From the NCBI RefSeq assembly GCF_016650815.1, contig NZ_JAEKEZ010000015.1, forward strand, positions 62,001 to 126,000: a DNA stretch of 64,000 nt, in the 5' to 3' direction. Shown one piece after another: positions 21,978-30,888 of this stretch. Numbering within the stretch: position 1 is the stretch's first letter; the number at the start of each line of letters is the position of its first letter. A program made the position numbers and the translations under genes. The stretch is from Pseudomonas sp. TH31. Lineage in GTDB: Bacteria; Pseudomonadota; Gammaproteobacteria; Pseudomonadales; Pseudomonadaceae. The notes below the pieces were generated by a model, which saw only the letters and a list, made by a program, of their open reading frames with translations, was not told the DNA's origin and did no database searches.

Positions 21978-22415
21978 TCAGGCGAGTGCTTTTAGGGTGG
22001 CGTCGATGCGCTGCAAAACCTCGGCCTCGCCCTTCTCGCCCCAGTACAACGTGATCATCTGCTTGTCCGCTTCGATTTTGTAAACGTTATCCGGCAACTT
22101 TTCGAAATGAATCAGCAACGCCGGATCCTCGCAGACCTCCTGCCACTGATTGACCCATACACCCGGCGACTTCTGCCAATAACTCCAGCACTTGGGGTGA
22201 TTGCCCCGACGCGGCCGGTGGTACTGCGCGCACGGGCTCGGCGGCTCGTGGCTCAACCAGTGCGGCCACTCCTGAGGCGCCAGTTGCATGGCCAACCCGA
22301 TGCGCCGCGCCTCCATGCGCAAGGCCATGCGGCCGTTCTGGTGGCGGGACGGTCGCAACCATGCCAGCGGACTCAGTACCACCAGCAGGATTGACACCAC
22401 TATCCAGACCGTCAT
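21978..22415 (-). CDS. Membrane-anchored hypothetical protein
   Basis: About 145 residues: one N-terminal transmembrane segment (MTVWIVVSILLVVLSPLAWL), a basic stretch, then a soluble domain rich in tryptophan and tyrosine (SPGVWVNQWQEV, MITLYWGEKGE). I do not recognise a named domain; the family appears in pseudomonads beside the universal stress gene. GGGAG lies about eight bases before ATG 22415, which I prefer to the frame's first codon at 22445. Confidence 0.75.
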   Translation of the reverse strand: MTVWIVVSILLVVLSPLAWLRPSRHQNGRMALRMEARRIGLAMQLAPQEWPHWLSHEPPSPCAQYHRPRRGNHPKCWSYWQKSPGVWVNQWQEVCEDPALLIHFEKLPDNVYKIEADKQMITLYWGEKGEAEVLQRIDATLKALA

Positions 22416-22519
22416 ATCTGTACTCCCGATTCTTGATGAGCCCATTGAGTCACTTTGGAACCAATGCGCTTGAAACCAGCCATACTTACCAATATTGCAA
22501 TCCTCAGGAGGAGCACTTC

Positions 22520-22957
22520 ATGCCCTACCACCACATTCTGGTCGCTGTAGATCTAACCGAAGAGTGCGACCCTGTTATCCACCGCGCTCGCGAACTGTCG
22601 GTGAGCAACGGCGCGAAGCTGTCCCTGGTGCATATTGTCGAGCCGATGGCCATGGCCTTTGGCGGCGACGTGCCGATGGACCTGTCCCAGTTGCAGCAGC
22701 AACAGTTCGATCAAGCCAAGGAGCGCCTTGACCGGCTGATCCTGAAGTATCCGGAACTCTCCAAGGAGTACAGCCACCTGACTTACGGCCAGCCGCGCCA
22801 GGAGATTCACCACCTGGCCAAGGAACAGACCTGCGACCTGATCGTGGTCGGCAGCCATGGCCGACATGGCCTGGCGCTGTTGCTGGGCTCCACCGCCAAC
22901 GACGTGCTGCACGGTGCGCCCTGCGATGTGCTTGCGGTGCGTCTGATCAAAAGCTGA
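22520..22957 (+). CDS. Universal stress protein (UspA family)
   Basis: A 145-residue UspA-fold protein. It opens with the YHHILVAVDLTEE strand and carries the ATP-binding signature G-x2-G-x9-G-S/T at VGSHGRHGLALLLGST. AGGAGGAG precedes the ATG. Such proteins are induced by stress or stationary phase; the exact role of this member is unknown. It is divergent from the hypothetical membrane gene and followed by a REP and a terminator. Confidence 0.92.
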   Translation: MPYHHILVAVDLTEECDPVIHRARELSVSNGAKLSLVHIVEPMAMAFGGDVPMDLSQLQQQQFDQAKERLDRLILKYPELSKEYSHLTYGQPRQEIHHLAKEQTCDLIVVGSHGRHGLALLLGSTANDVLHGAPCDVLAVRLIKS

Positions 22958-22971
22958 AACACATTGCCCCC

Positions 22972-23014
22972 GTAGGAGCTGCCGAACGCGGCCCGAGCCT
23001 TCGGCAGCTCCTAC
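22972..23014. repeat. Compact REP palindrome
   Basis: GTAGGAGCTGCCGAA (22972-22986) and its exact complement (23000-23014) flank a 13-base loop CGCGGCCCGAGCC. It sits directly before the uspA terminator. Confidence 0.9.
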
Positions 23015-23015
23015 G

Positions 23016-23055
23016 AAAAGCCCGACACTCGAGTAACCGAGGTCGGGCTTTTTTA
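23016..23055 (+). terminator. Intrinsic terminator of the uspA-type gene
   Basis: AAAAGCCCGAC (23016-23026) pairs with GTCGGGCTTTT (from 23042), continuing into a T-run. It also lies just past the end of uup, which is convergent. Confidence 0.85.
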
Positions 23056-23070
23056 TTGCAACTGAATCAA

Positions 23071-24987
23071 TCAGGCATCCAGCTCGGCCCAACGCTCGAC
23101 CATGACCTCGAGTTCAGCCTGCAACTGCTCAAGCTGAGCAATCACGGCAGCAGTCTCGGCAGCCGGGCGCTGGTAGAAAGCGGAATCCGCCATCTGCGCT
23201 TCAACCGCAGCGATCTGCGTTTCCATGGCCTCGATCTGAGCCGGCAACATTTCCAGCTCGCGCTGCAACTTGTAGCTGAGCTTTTTCTTCGCCGCTGGCG
23301 CTTCTACCGCAGCCACTGGCGCCGCTTCGGCCGTTACCACAGCGGAGGTCAAGTCGGCTTTGCCGGACTTGCTCTCGGTCACGCCCAGCAGGCGCGGCGA
23401 GCCGCCCTGACGCAGCCAGTCCTGATAACCACCGACGTATTCGCGAACCTTGCCTTCACCTTCGAAGACCAGGGTGCTGGTCACAACGTTGTCGAGGAAT
23501 GCCCGGTCGTGACTGACCATCAGCACGGTGCCGTTGAAGGTCAGCAAGACCTCTTCCAGCAACTCGAGGGTTTCGACGTCGAGGTCGTTAGTCGGCTCAT
23601 CGAGTACCAGCAGGTTCGCCGGCTTGCTGAACAACTTGGCCAGCAACAGGCGGGCACGCTCACCACCGGACAGCGCCTTGACCGGCGTGCGGGCACGCTG
23701 CGGGCTGAACAGGAAGTCGCCGAGGTAGCTCAGCACGTGACGGCTCTGACCATCGATATCGATGAAGTCGCGACCTTCGGCCACGTTGTCGATCACGGTC
23801 TTTTCCAGGTCCAGTTGATGGCGCAACTGGTCGAAGTAAGCCACGTCGATGCGCGTCCCCTCTTCCACTGTGCCGCTGGTTGGCTGCAAACCGTTGAGCA
23901 TCAGTTTCAGCAAGGTGGTCTTGCCGGTACCGTTGGCGCCCAGCAGACCGATACGGTCGCCGCGCTGCAGGACCATCGAGAAGTCCTTGATCAGGAACGG
24001 GCCGCCCGGATGAGCAAAGCTCACGTTCTCGAGGACCATCACCTGCTTGCCGGACTTGTCAGCGGTATCCAGCTGAATGTTGGCCTTGCCGGTGCGCTCA
24101 CGACGCTCGCTACGCTCGTTGCGCAGGGCTTTGAGGGCGCGGACGCGGCCTTCGTTACGGGTGCGGCGAGCCTTGATGCCCTGGCGGATCCAGACTTCTT
24201 CCTGCGCCAGCTTTTTGTCGAACAGCGCGTTGGCGGTATCTTCAGCCGCCAGCGACGCTTCTTTGTGCACCAGGAAACTGGCGTAGTCGCCGTTCCAGTC
24301 GATCAGACCGCCGCGATCCAGTTCGAGGATGCGAGTGGCGAGGTTCTGCAGGAAGGAACGGTCGTGCGTGATGAACAGCACGGCGCCCTGAAAATCCTTC
24401 AGCGCTTCTTCGAGCCAGGCGATGGCACCGATGTCCAGGTGGTTGGTCGGTTCGTCGAGCAGCAGCAGGTCAGGCTCGGAAACCAGGGCCTGGGCCAGCA
24501 GGACGCGGCGACGCCAGCCGCCGGACAATTCGGCGAGGGTCTTGTCGGCCGGCAACTGCAGACGGCTCAAGGTGCTGTCTACCAGTTGCTGCAAACGCCA
24601 GCCATCGCGAGCTTCGAGGTCGTGCTGGACGTGCATCAGCTTGTCCAGGTCGGCGTCGGTGACGATGTTCTGGCTCAGGTGGTGATACTGCGCAAGCAAC
24701 TCGCCCACACCGTCCAGGCCTTCAGCCACTACGTCGAACACGGTCCGCCCGTCGGCTACTGGCAGTTCTTGCGGCAATTCGCCAATCTTGAGGCCGGGTG
24801 CGCGCCAAACGGAGCCGTCGTCGGGCTTCTGGTCGCCCTTGACGAGCTTCATCATGCTGGACTTACCAGTGCCATTGCGGCCGATGATGCACACCCGCTC
24901 ACCACGGGCGATCTGCCAGGACACCTTGTCCAACAACGGCGTAGAGCCGAAGGCAAGGGACACATCGCTGAATTTGAGCAGGGTCAT
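23071..24987 (-). CDS. uup: ABC-F ATPase Uup
   Basis: A soluble protein with two ABC ATPase domains and no membrane segments. Walker A motifs GRNGTGKSS and GANGTGKTT, signatures ELSGGWRRR and LSGGERAR, and both Walker B motifs (LLLLDEPTNHLD, LLVLDEPTNDLD) are visible. The C-terminal 70 residues form the charged coiled coil typical of Uup, which binds DNA. Uup affects precise transposon excision and ribosome or replication functions in E. coli. ATG 24987 has GGAGAAG upstream. Confidence 0.92.
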   Translation of the reverse strand: MTLLKFSDVSLAFGSTPLLDKVSWQIARGERVCIIGRNGTGKSSMMKLVKGDQKPDDGSVWRAPGLKIGELPQELPVADGRTVFDVVAEGLDGVGELLAQYHHLSQNIVTDADLDKLMHVQHDLEARDGWRLQQLVDSTLSRLQLPADKTLAELSGGWRRRVLLAQALVSEPDLLLLDEPTNHLDIGAIAWLEEALKDFQGAVLFITHDRSFLQNLATRILELDRGGLIDWNGDYASFLVHKEASLAAEDTANALFDKKLAQEEVWIRQGIKARRTRNEGRVRALKALRNERSERRERTGKANIQLDTADKSGKQVMVLENVSFAHPGGPFLIKDFSMVLQRGDRIGLLGANGTGKTTLLKLMLNGLQPTSGTVEEGTRIDVAYFDQLRHQLDLEKTVIDNVAEGRDFIDIDGQSRHVLSYLGDFLFSPQRARTPVKALSGGERARLLLAKLFSKPANLLVLDEPTNDLDVETLELLEEVLLTFNGTVLMVSHDRAFLDNVVTSTLVFEGEGKVREYVGGYQDWLRQGGSPRLLGVTESKSGKADLTSAVVTAEAAPVAAVEAPAAKKKLSYKLQRELEMLPAQIEAMETQIAAVEAQMADSAFYQRPAAETAAVIAQLEQLQAELEVMVERWAELDA

Positions 24988-25199
24988 GAGCTTCTCCAAA
25001 AACCGGGCGCGTATTCTACCTGACTTGAGGCTTCAGAAGGCCGGCAATTTCACCTGTGTAGCACTCTGCATGACAAATGTTGCGATCTTGCACCGACAGG
25101 CCGGCAAAGCTTTCGCCCGTTGCTGGCAAAAGGCTAAGCTACAAGCAATCAGTGCTGATGGTGTCAGCACTTGTCATGATTTTTCTGCCCGGATGTCTC

Positions 25200-27128
25200 A
25201 TGCGCAGTCGCCTTTTCAGTCTTTTATCGTGTTTGCTTCTCTCTGCCACTGCCGCTCAATCAGTCCAGGCGGTGGACCTGTCCACCCAACGCCAGTATTA
25301 CGATGAAGCCAAGCGAGCCTTGGCCAACGGCGACTCCGGCCCCTATTTTCGCTACAGCCAGGCCCTCAGTGATTATCCGCTGGAACCGTACCTCGCCTAT
25401 GACGAGCTGACCGCGCGCCTGAAAACCGCGGGCAACCCCGAAATCGAGAAATTCCTTGCCGAACACGGCGACCTGCCCCAGGCCAACTGGATGAAACTGC
25501 GCTGGTTGCGCTGGCTGGCCGATCGCGGTGACTGGGCGACCTTCGTCAAGTACTACGATCCCAAGCTCAATTTCACCGAACTGGACTGCCTGAACGCGCA
25601 GTATCAAATCGGGAGCAACCAGAAAGCCGCAGGCTACGCCAACGCCGAAAAACTCTGGCTGACCGGCAAGTCCCAACCGGCGGCCTGCGATGGCTTGTTC
25701 GGGGTCTGGGCCGCCGAAGGTCAACTGACCGAACAGAAACGCTGGGAACGCACCAAACTCGCGGCCCAGGCGCGCAATTATCCACTGGCCAACAGCCTGG
25801 TGAACGGTCTGACCACCCTCGCCCCTCGCGGTCGCTTGTTGGTGGATGTGGCGCAGAAACCCGAGCTGCTCAATCAGCCGTCGCGGTTTATCCCGGCCGA
25901 TGAACCGATGTCCGACATCGTCAGCCTCGGCCTGCGCCGCCTCGCCAAGCAGGACCCGGACAAGGCCATGGACCTGCTCGACGGTTATGCCAGCAGCATG
26001 CATTTCTCCCGCGATGAAAAAGTGGCGATCGCCCGGGAAATCGGCCTGACCCTGGCACGACGTTATGACCCTCGCGCACTTGATGTCATGACCAAGTACG
26101 ACCCGGATCTGCGGGACAACACCGTGTCCGAATGGCGTCTGCGCCTGCTGCTTCGCCTTGCTCGCTGGGACGATGCCTATCAGTTGACCCGCCGCTTGCC
26201 GCAAGACCTGGCCACCACCAACCGCTGGCGCTACTGGCAGGCCCGCAGCCTCGAACTGGCACAGCCGCAGAACCCGCAAGCGCAGACGCTGTACAAGAGC
26301 CTCGCCCGCGAACGTGATTTCTATGGCTTCCTTGCGGCCGACCGTTCGCAGTTGCCCTACTCGCTGGTCAACAAACCGTTGGTACTCAGCCAGGCCACCA
26401 TCAACAAGGTGCGCAACACGCCGGGTATACGTCGCGCCCTGGAGTTCCACGCCCGTGGACAAGTCGTCGATGGGCGCCGCGAGTGGTACTACGTCAGCCG
26501 CCACTTCAACCGTGACGAGATGGTCGCCCAGGCGAAACTGGCCTACGACCTGAAGTGGTATTTCCCGGCGATCCGCACCATCAGTCAGGCGCAGTACTGG
26601 GACGACCTGGACATCCGCTTCCCGATGGCCCATCGCGACACCCTGGTGCGCGAAGCCAAGGTGCGTGGCTTGCATTCGAGCTGGGTGTTCGCCATCACCC
26701 GCCAGGAAAGCGCCTTTATGGACGACGCCCGCTCCGGCGTCGGCGCCAGCGGCCTGATGCAACTGATGCCCGGCACCGCCAAGGAAACCGCGCGCAAGTT
26801 CAGCATTCCCCTCGCCTCGCCACAGCAAGTGCTCGACCCGGACAAGAACATCCAGCTCGGCGCCGCTTACCTGAGCCAGGTCCACAGCCAGTTCAACGGC
26901 AACCGCGTCCTCGCCTCCGCCGCCTACAACGCCGGTCCCGGCCGCGTTCGCCAATGGCTGCGCGGCGCTGATCACCTGAGCTTCGACGTGTGGGTGGAAA
27001 GCATCCCGTTCGACGAAACCCGCCAGTACGTGCAGAACGTGCTGTCGTACTCGGTGATCTACGGCCAGAAGCTCAACTCGCCGCAGCCGCTGGTGGATTG
27101 GCATGAGCGATATTTTGATGATCAATGA
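25200..27128 (+). CDS. slt: Soluble lytic murein transglycosylase Slt
   Basis: A periplasmic exo-lytic transglycosylase of the Slt70 type. The signal peptide MRSRLFSLLSCLLLS...SVQA precedes a long alpha-superhelical U/L domain, then the lysozyme-like catalytic domain with the glutamate in ITRQESAFM, SGLMQLMPGTAKE and AAYNAGPGRVRQW. The 642 residues equal the E. coli length. The frame is open upstream to 25077, but the ATG at 25200 gives a proper signal peptide. A perfect eight-base hairpin (25151-25171) lies in the leader. Confidence 0.95.
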   Translation: MRSRLFSLLSCLLLSATAAQSVQAVDLSTQRQYYDEAKRALANGDSGPYFRYSQALSDYPLEPYLAYDELTARLKTAGNPEIEKFLAEHGDLPQANWMKLRWLRWLADRGDWATFVKYYDPKLNFTELDCLNAQYQIGSNQKAAGYANAEKLWLTGKSQPAACDGLFGVWAAEGQLTEQKRWERTKLAAQARNYPLANSLVNGLTTLAPRGRLLVDVAQKPELLNQPSRFIPADEPMSDIVSLGLRRLAKQDPDKAMDLLDGYASSMHFSRDEKVAIAREIGLTLARRYDPRALDVMTKYDPDLRDNTVSEWRLRLLLRLARWDDAYQLTRRLPQDLATTNRWRYWQARSLELAQPQNPQAQTLYKSLARERDFYGFLAADRSQLPYSLVNKPLVLSQATINKVRNTPGIRRALEFHARGQVVDGRREWYYVSRHFNRDEMVAQAKLAYDLKWYFPAIRTISQAQYWDDLDIRFPMAHRDTLVREAKVRGLHSSWVFAITRQESAFMDDARSGVGASGLMQLMPGTAKETARKFSIPLASPQQVLDPDKNIQLGAAYLSQVHSQFNGNRVLASAAYNAGPGRVRQWLRGADHLSFDVWVESIPFDETRQYVQNVLSYSVIYGQKLNSPQPLVDWHERYFDDQ

Positions 27129-27145
27129 CCGGTAATACCGGTTAC

Positions 27146-27201
27146 GTAGGAGCTGCGTAGGAGCTGTCGAGTGAAACGAGGCTGCGATCTTTTGATCCTG
27201 C
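27146..27201 (+). repeat. REP arm, GAGTGAAACGAGG variant, with a partial tandem duplication
   Basis: The head GTAGGAGCTG occurs twice in tandem (27146 and 27156), followed by TCGAGTGAAACGAGG and CTGCGATCTTTTGATC. Its inverted partner of the same variant is not adjacent but lies beyond the fic gene, at 28405-28448. Confidence 0.85.
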
Positions 27202-27220
27202 CTTGAACCACAAACAAAAA

Positions 27221-27250
27221 TGCCCGCATCGATTGATGCGGGCATTTTTT
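27221..27250 (+). terminator. Intrinsic terminator of slt
   Basis: TGCCCGCATC (27221-27230) pairs with GATGCGGGCA (27235-27244), followed by six T. It is A-rich on the other side, so it may also serve the convergent fic gene. Confidence 0.9.
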
Positions 27251-27267
27251 ATGGTGCATTAGAAGCG

Positions 27268-27316
27268 AAGATCAAAAGATCGTCCGAACGCGGCCCGAGC
27301 CTTCGGCAGCTCCTAC
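27268..27316 (-). repeat. REP arm, GGCCCGAGCC variant
   Basis: AAGATCAAAAGATCG, then TCCGAACGCGGCCCGAGCC and TTCGGCAGCTCCTAC. It is the reverse-complement orientation of the common head and overlaps the last bases of fic. Confidence 0.8.
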
Positions 27317-28335
27317 ACCGGTCTCGACGCCTTGCCGATTTTGGTCAATCGATATCGTTGAACTGGGCTTTTAGGCGAGTCAGGGTCAGTCATCTCGATC
27401 AGACCGGCCGCCAATGCTGGCTTGAGATAATTCGCCCGGAAGGTCGCCTTATGAGCCAAGCCGACCTTTGCCATCAATTCATTGACCTTGAGCGAAGTGT
27501 CGTCCGGAAGCATGCGGAGCAGCTTCGCTACATGGTCGGTTACTTGGTCGGTTACTTGGTCGGTCATGGGTTCACTCCGAACCGCCTCCGCCAGCGCGAC
27601 ACTCAATGCCTGGAGCATAAACTCAACAAAAGGGGTCGACTCGGCCAACTGATCGGCAGCCGACAACGCCGCGTAATATTCATCCTGCTGCTCGCGAATC
27701 ACCGCTTCGACCGGCAAATAGGCCAACACCGGACGCCACTGACTGAGTATCAAGGTCTGCCATAGACGCCCCATCCGTCCATTTCCGTCGGCGAAGGGGT
27801 GAATGAACTCAAATTCGTAGTGGAAAACACAACTGATAATCAGCGGATGCCAGTCAGAAGCTGCCAGCCATGCCAGCAAGTCATCCATCAAGTGCGCGAC
27901 TCGACTCGGTGGCGGAGCCATGTGGACCAGTTTTTCACCACGGTAGATGCCGACACCTGACTGACGAAACCGGCCGCAATCGTCAATCAACCCATGCATC
28001 AGCAATTCGTGAGCTCGGAGTAAATCGGCTCGGCTGCGCGGCTGCCAGTCCGGCAAGGTTTCATACGCGGCGAAGGCGTTGCGTACTTCCTGTATTTCCC
28101 GCGGCAAGCCCAGCACTCGCTGGCCAGCCAGAACCGCCGTCACCTGCTCAATGCTGAGTGTGTTGTTCTCGATCGCCAACGAAGCCTGAATGGTACGAAT
28201 ACGATTGCCACGGCGCAGTTGAGGCGTCTGCCGACTATCGCCGACAGCCGTAAGCTGACCAATCTGCTCACTGATCTCAGCGATGAACGCCAGTATTCTT
28301 GTGGTCAAGGTCAACGGTGGTTGGTAGCGACTCAT
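27313..28335 (-). CDS. Fic-family AMP transferase-type protein
   Basis: The Fic core HPFADGNGRMGR is complete (about residues 179-190), so nucleotide transfer to a hydroxyl group, usually AMPylation, is expected. An N-terminal inhibitory motif SLAIEN (about 52-57) fits the class II [S/T]xxxE[G/N] self-inhibition helix. The C-terminal part looks like a winged helix preceded by a threefold VTDQ repeat coded by a short DNA tandem repeat. I prefer ATG 28335; the frame opens at TTG 28347. No antitoxin gene is adjacent, as expected for class II. It is flanked by inverted copies of one REP variant. The target is unknown. Confidence 0.9.
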   Translation of the reverse strand: MSRYQPPLTLTTRILAFIAEISEQIGQLTAVGDSRQTPQLRRGNRIRTIQASLAIENNTLSIEQVTAVLAGQRVLGLPREIQEVRNAFAAYETLPDWQPRSRADLLRAHELLMHGLIDDCGRFRQSGVGIYRGEKLVHMAPPPSRVAHLMDDLLAWLAASDWHPLIISCVFHYEFEFIHPFADGNGRMGRLWQTLILSQWRPVLAYLPVEAVIREQQDEYYAALSAADQLAESTPFVEFMLQALSVALAEAVRSEPMTDQVTDQVTDHVAKLLRMLPDDTSLKVNELMAKVGLAHKATFRANYLKPALAAGLIEMTDPDSPKSPVQRYRLTKIGKASRPV

Positions 28336-28404
28336 ATCCTCATCCAAGCATCTCGATCAAGGCAACATGATGCCCGAACAAGCGAGGGGCGGCAGCCTTC
28401 ATTC

Positions 28405-28448
28405 AAGATCAGAAGATCGCAGCCTCGTTTCACTCGACAGCTCCTACA
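28405..28448 (-). repeat. REP arm, GAGTGAAACGAGG variant
   Basis: AAGATCAGAAGATCGCAG, then CCTCGTTTCACTCGACAGCTCCTAC. It is the inverted mate of 27156-27201, across the fic gene. Confidence 0.8.
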
Positions 28449-28476
28449 CAGCCCGCACAAAGGTCCTAAACAGCGC

Positions 28477-30255
28477 CTACAGGTGCAGATCGAGCTCGGC
28501 CTTGCCGTCGTTGAACTGCAGCGCCGCTAGCCGCGCATACAACGCATTGCTCGCCACCAGTTCCTGATGCGTGCCCACGGCGACCAGTTTCCCTTGATCC
28601 ATCACCGCAATCCGGTCAGCGTTTTTCACCGTGGCCAAGCGATGGGCAATGACCAGGGTGGTGCGGTTTTTCATCAGGCTGGGCAGGGCTTGCTGGACCA
28701 GGTGTTCGCTTTGAGCGTCGAGGGCACTGGTGGCTTCGTCCAGCAGCAGGATCGGTGCGTCCACCAGCAGCGCCCGGGCGATGGCCAGGCGTTGGCGCTG
28801 GCCGCCGGACAAGCCGAGGCCGCCGTCGCCGAGGTGGGTCTGGTAGCCGTTGGGCATTTGCTCGATGAAGTCGTGGGCGTAGGCGATTTTTGCCGCTTCC
28901 TGGACCTGGGCCAGGGTCGCACCCGGATTGCCGTAGCGGATGTTCTCTTCGATGCTGCCGAAGAACAGTGCCGGGTTTTGCGAGACCAGCGCGAAGCAGC
29001 GGCGCAGGTCCAGTGGATCAAGCTGAGTCAGCGGCACGCCTTCCAGCAGGATGCGTCCTTCGGCGGGATCGTAAAAACGCAGCAGCAAGTCGTACACCGT
29101 GGACTTGCCCGCACCGGACGGCCCAACCAGCGCCAGGGTTTCGCCCGCGTTGATCGTCAGGTTCAAGCCGTCGACAGCGAAGCTTTCAGGACGCGACGGG
29201 TAGGAAAAGCGCACATCCTGAAGCTCCAGATTGCCCTTGACCCGTTCCGGCAAGGTCACCAGGCCAGTACTCGGTGGCTGGATGATATTTTCCGAACGCA
29301 GCAATTCGGCAATCCGTTCAGCGGCACCGGCCGCCCGTTGCAATTCGCCAATCACTTCGCTCAACGTGCCGAAGGCGCTGCCGACGATCAGGCTGTAGAA
29401 AACAAACGCCGCCAGTTCACCCCCGGAAATCCGCCCGGCGATCACATCCATGCCGCCGACCCAGAGCATGACGCCAACCGCCCCCAGCACCAGCACGATC
29501 ACCAGCGTGATCAACCACGAACGCTGGACGATGCGTTTGCGCGCCGTTTCGAACGCCTCTTCCACGGTAACGGCAAAGCGTTGCTCGTCCTGGACCTGGT
29601 GGTTGTAGGCCTGCACGGTTTTGATCTGGCCGAGGGTTTCGGAGACGTAGCTGCCGACATCGGCAATCCGGTCCTGGCTCTCGCGCGACAGGCTGCGCAC
29701 CCGACGGCCGAAGATCAGGATCGGCGCGACCACCAATGGCAAAGCGATCACCACGATGCTGGTGAGTTTGGGGTTGGTGATAAACAGCAACACGATCCCG
29801 CCGATCACCATCAGCAAGTTACGCAGGAACAGCGATAGCGACGAGCCGATCACCGATTGCAGCAGGGTGGTGTCAGCGGTCAACCGCGACTGGATCTCGG
29901 AACTGCGGTTGTCTTCATAGAAACCCGGATGCAGGTAAACCAGATGATTGAACACCTGACGACGGATGTCCGCGACAACGCGCTCGCCGATCCACGACAC
30001 CAGATAGAAGCGTGCAAAGGTACCGACGGCCAGTCCAACCACCAACACCATGAACAAACCGATGGACTGATTGAGCAAATGCGGTGACTGGGTCATGAAA
30101 CCTTGATCCACCAACAGGCGAATCCCCTGCCCCATGGACAAGGTGATGCCCGCAGTGACAATCAGCGCCAGCAAGGCACCTAAGGCGTGCCAGCGATAAG
30201 GCGCAATAAAACCACTGGCCAGGCGAATGGCACGACGGTGACGGGAAGAGAGCAT
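28477..30255 (-). CDS. ABC exporter half-transporter (MsbA-like)
   Basis: A fused permease-ATPase of about 592 residues. Six N-terminal transmembrane helices are followed by an ATPase with Walker A GPSGAGKST, signature LSGGQRQRLAIARAL, Walker B PILLLDEATSALD and the switch histidine in VIAHRLATV. It should work as a homodimer exporting a lipid, peptide or drug; the substrate is not evident. I chose ATG 30255, with GGA eight bases upstream; starts at 30264 or 30306 are possible. Confidence 0.88.
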   Translation of the reverse strand: MLSSRHRRAIRLASGFIAPYRWHALGALLALIVTAGITLSMGQGIRLLVDQGFMTQSPHLLNQSIGLFMVLVVGLAVGTFARFYLVSWIGERVVADIRRQVFNHLVYLHPGFYEDNRSSEIQSRLTADTTLLQSVIGSSLSLFLRNLLMVIGGIVLLFITNPKLTSIVVIALPLVVAPILIFGRRVRSLSRESQDRIADVGSYVSETLGQIKTVQAYNHQVQDEQRFAVTVEEAFETARKRIVQRSWLITLVIVLVLGAVGVMLWVGGMDVIAGRISGGELAAFVFYSLIVGSAFGTLSEVIGELQRAAGAAERIAELLRSENIIQPPSTGLVTLPERVKGNLELQDVRFSYPSRPESFAVDGLNLTINAGETLALVGPSGAGKSTVYDLLLRFYDPAEGRILLEGVPLTQLDPLDLRRCFALVSQNPALFFGSIEENIRYGNPGATLAQVQEAAKIAYAHDFIEQMPNGYQTHLGDGGLGLSGGQRQRLAIARALLVDAPILLLDEATSALDAQSEHLVQQALPSLMKNRTTLVIAHRLATVKNADRIAVMDQGKLVAVGTHQELVASNALYARLAALQFNDGKAELDLHL

Positions 30256-30519
30256 CGGGATCATCCAGGTTCGCAACACAAGCGTTGATGGGACCAGCCT
30301 ACACACTCAATGGGGTGGAACGCTGTAAATCACAATGAGTCAGGTTAATTATGACCGCCAAGACTAGCGCCTAGACGCTATTGGTCTAAAGTCCGGGTGG
30401 CAACGCCGAAGTATTTCTGGTGGACTGGTATTGCCGACCTGGAAGATCGCAGGGAGTTGTCACAGCCCGGTCACCTGGCGGTTTTAGAGTAGGCACACAA
30501 CCTGATGAGGAGACAGGCC

Positions 30520-30699
30520 ATGTCCTTGCAAAACAGCAGCGATGACAAAATTGAAGTGATTCGCACGCAGCCGCACCAGTCTCTGGGTTGCTCGATTATT
30601 GATGAGAATGGGCGCGAAGTACCGATCACCGAAGACATGATCCAGGACGCTTGCCGCGAACTGGAGAAGCGATTGGTCAAGCCTGCCGAACAAAAGTGA
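30520..30699 (+). CDS. PA1571-family small protein
   Basis: A 59-residue acidic protein (MSLQNSSDDKIEVIR...DENGREVPITEDMIQDACRELEKR) that I recognise as the PA1571 family, function unknown. GAGGAGACAGGCC precedes the ATG at 30520; the frame is open 15 bases further up. It is followed by a clear terminator, so it is probably monocistronic. Confidence 0.85.
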   Translation: MSLQNSSDDKIEVIRTQPHQSLGCSIIDENGREVPITEDMIQDACRELEKRLVKPAEQK

Positions 30700-30718
30700 T
30701 ATAGCCACCGTCTTCTTG

Positions 30719-30746
30719 ACCCGGCCCTGCTTGGCCGGGTTTTTTA
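30719..30746 (+). terminator. Intrinsic terminator of the PA1571-family gene
   Basis: ACCCGGCC (30719-30726) pairs with GGCCGGGT (30733-30740), followed by TTTTT. Confidence 0.9.
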
Positions 30747-30771
30747 TGGGTGTTTGTTTTGTCTGGCTTTT

Positions 30772-30869
30772 GTAGGCGCTGCCGAAGGCTCGGGCCGCGT
30801 TCGGACGATCTTTTGACTTTGATCTCTAAAAACAAGATCAAAAGATCGCAGCCTGCGGCAGCTCCTACA
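30772..30869. repeat. REP palindrome with unlike arms
   Basis: The left arm (30772 onward) is GTAGGCGCTGCCGAAGG plus the CTCGGGCCGCGTTCGG module, while the right arm is the CAGGCTGCGATC module (AAAGATCGCAGCCTGCGGCAGCTCCTAC). The two arms belong to different variants and share only the head and the GATCTTTTGA tail. Confidence 0.85.
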
Positions 30870-30888
30870 GAGACCCGATCAGGATCCT

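Noticed and set aside
23056..25023. 655-codon plus-strand frame opposite uup
   Set aside because: Shadow of the conserved ABC-F gene; the product has no domain and no start signal.
25158..25200. Slt as a lipoprotein using the upstream FLPGC motif
   Set aside because: The motif lies before a complete second signal peptide that fits Slt70; a lipobox start would put that signal peptide inside the mature protein.
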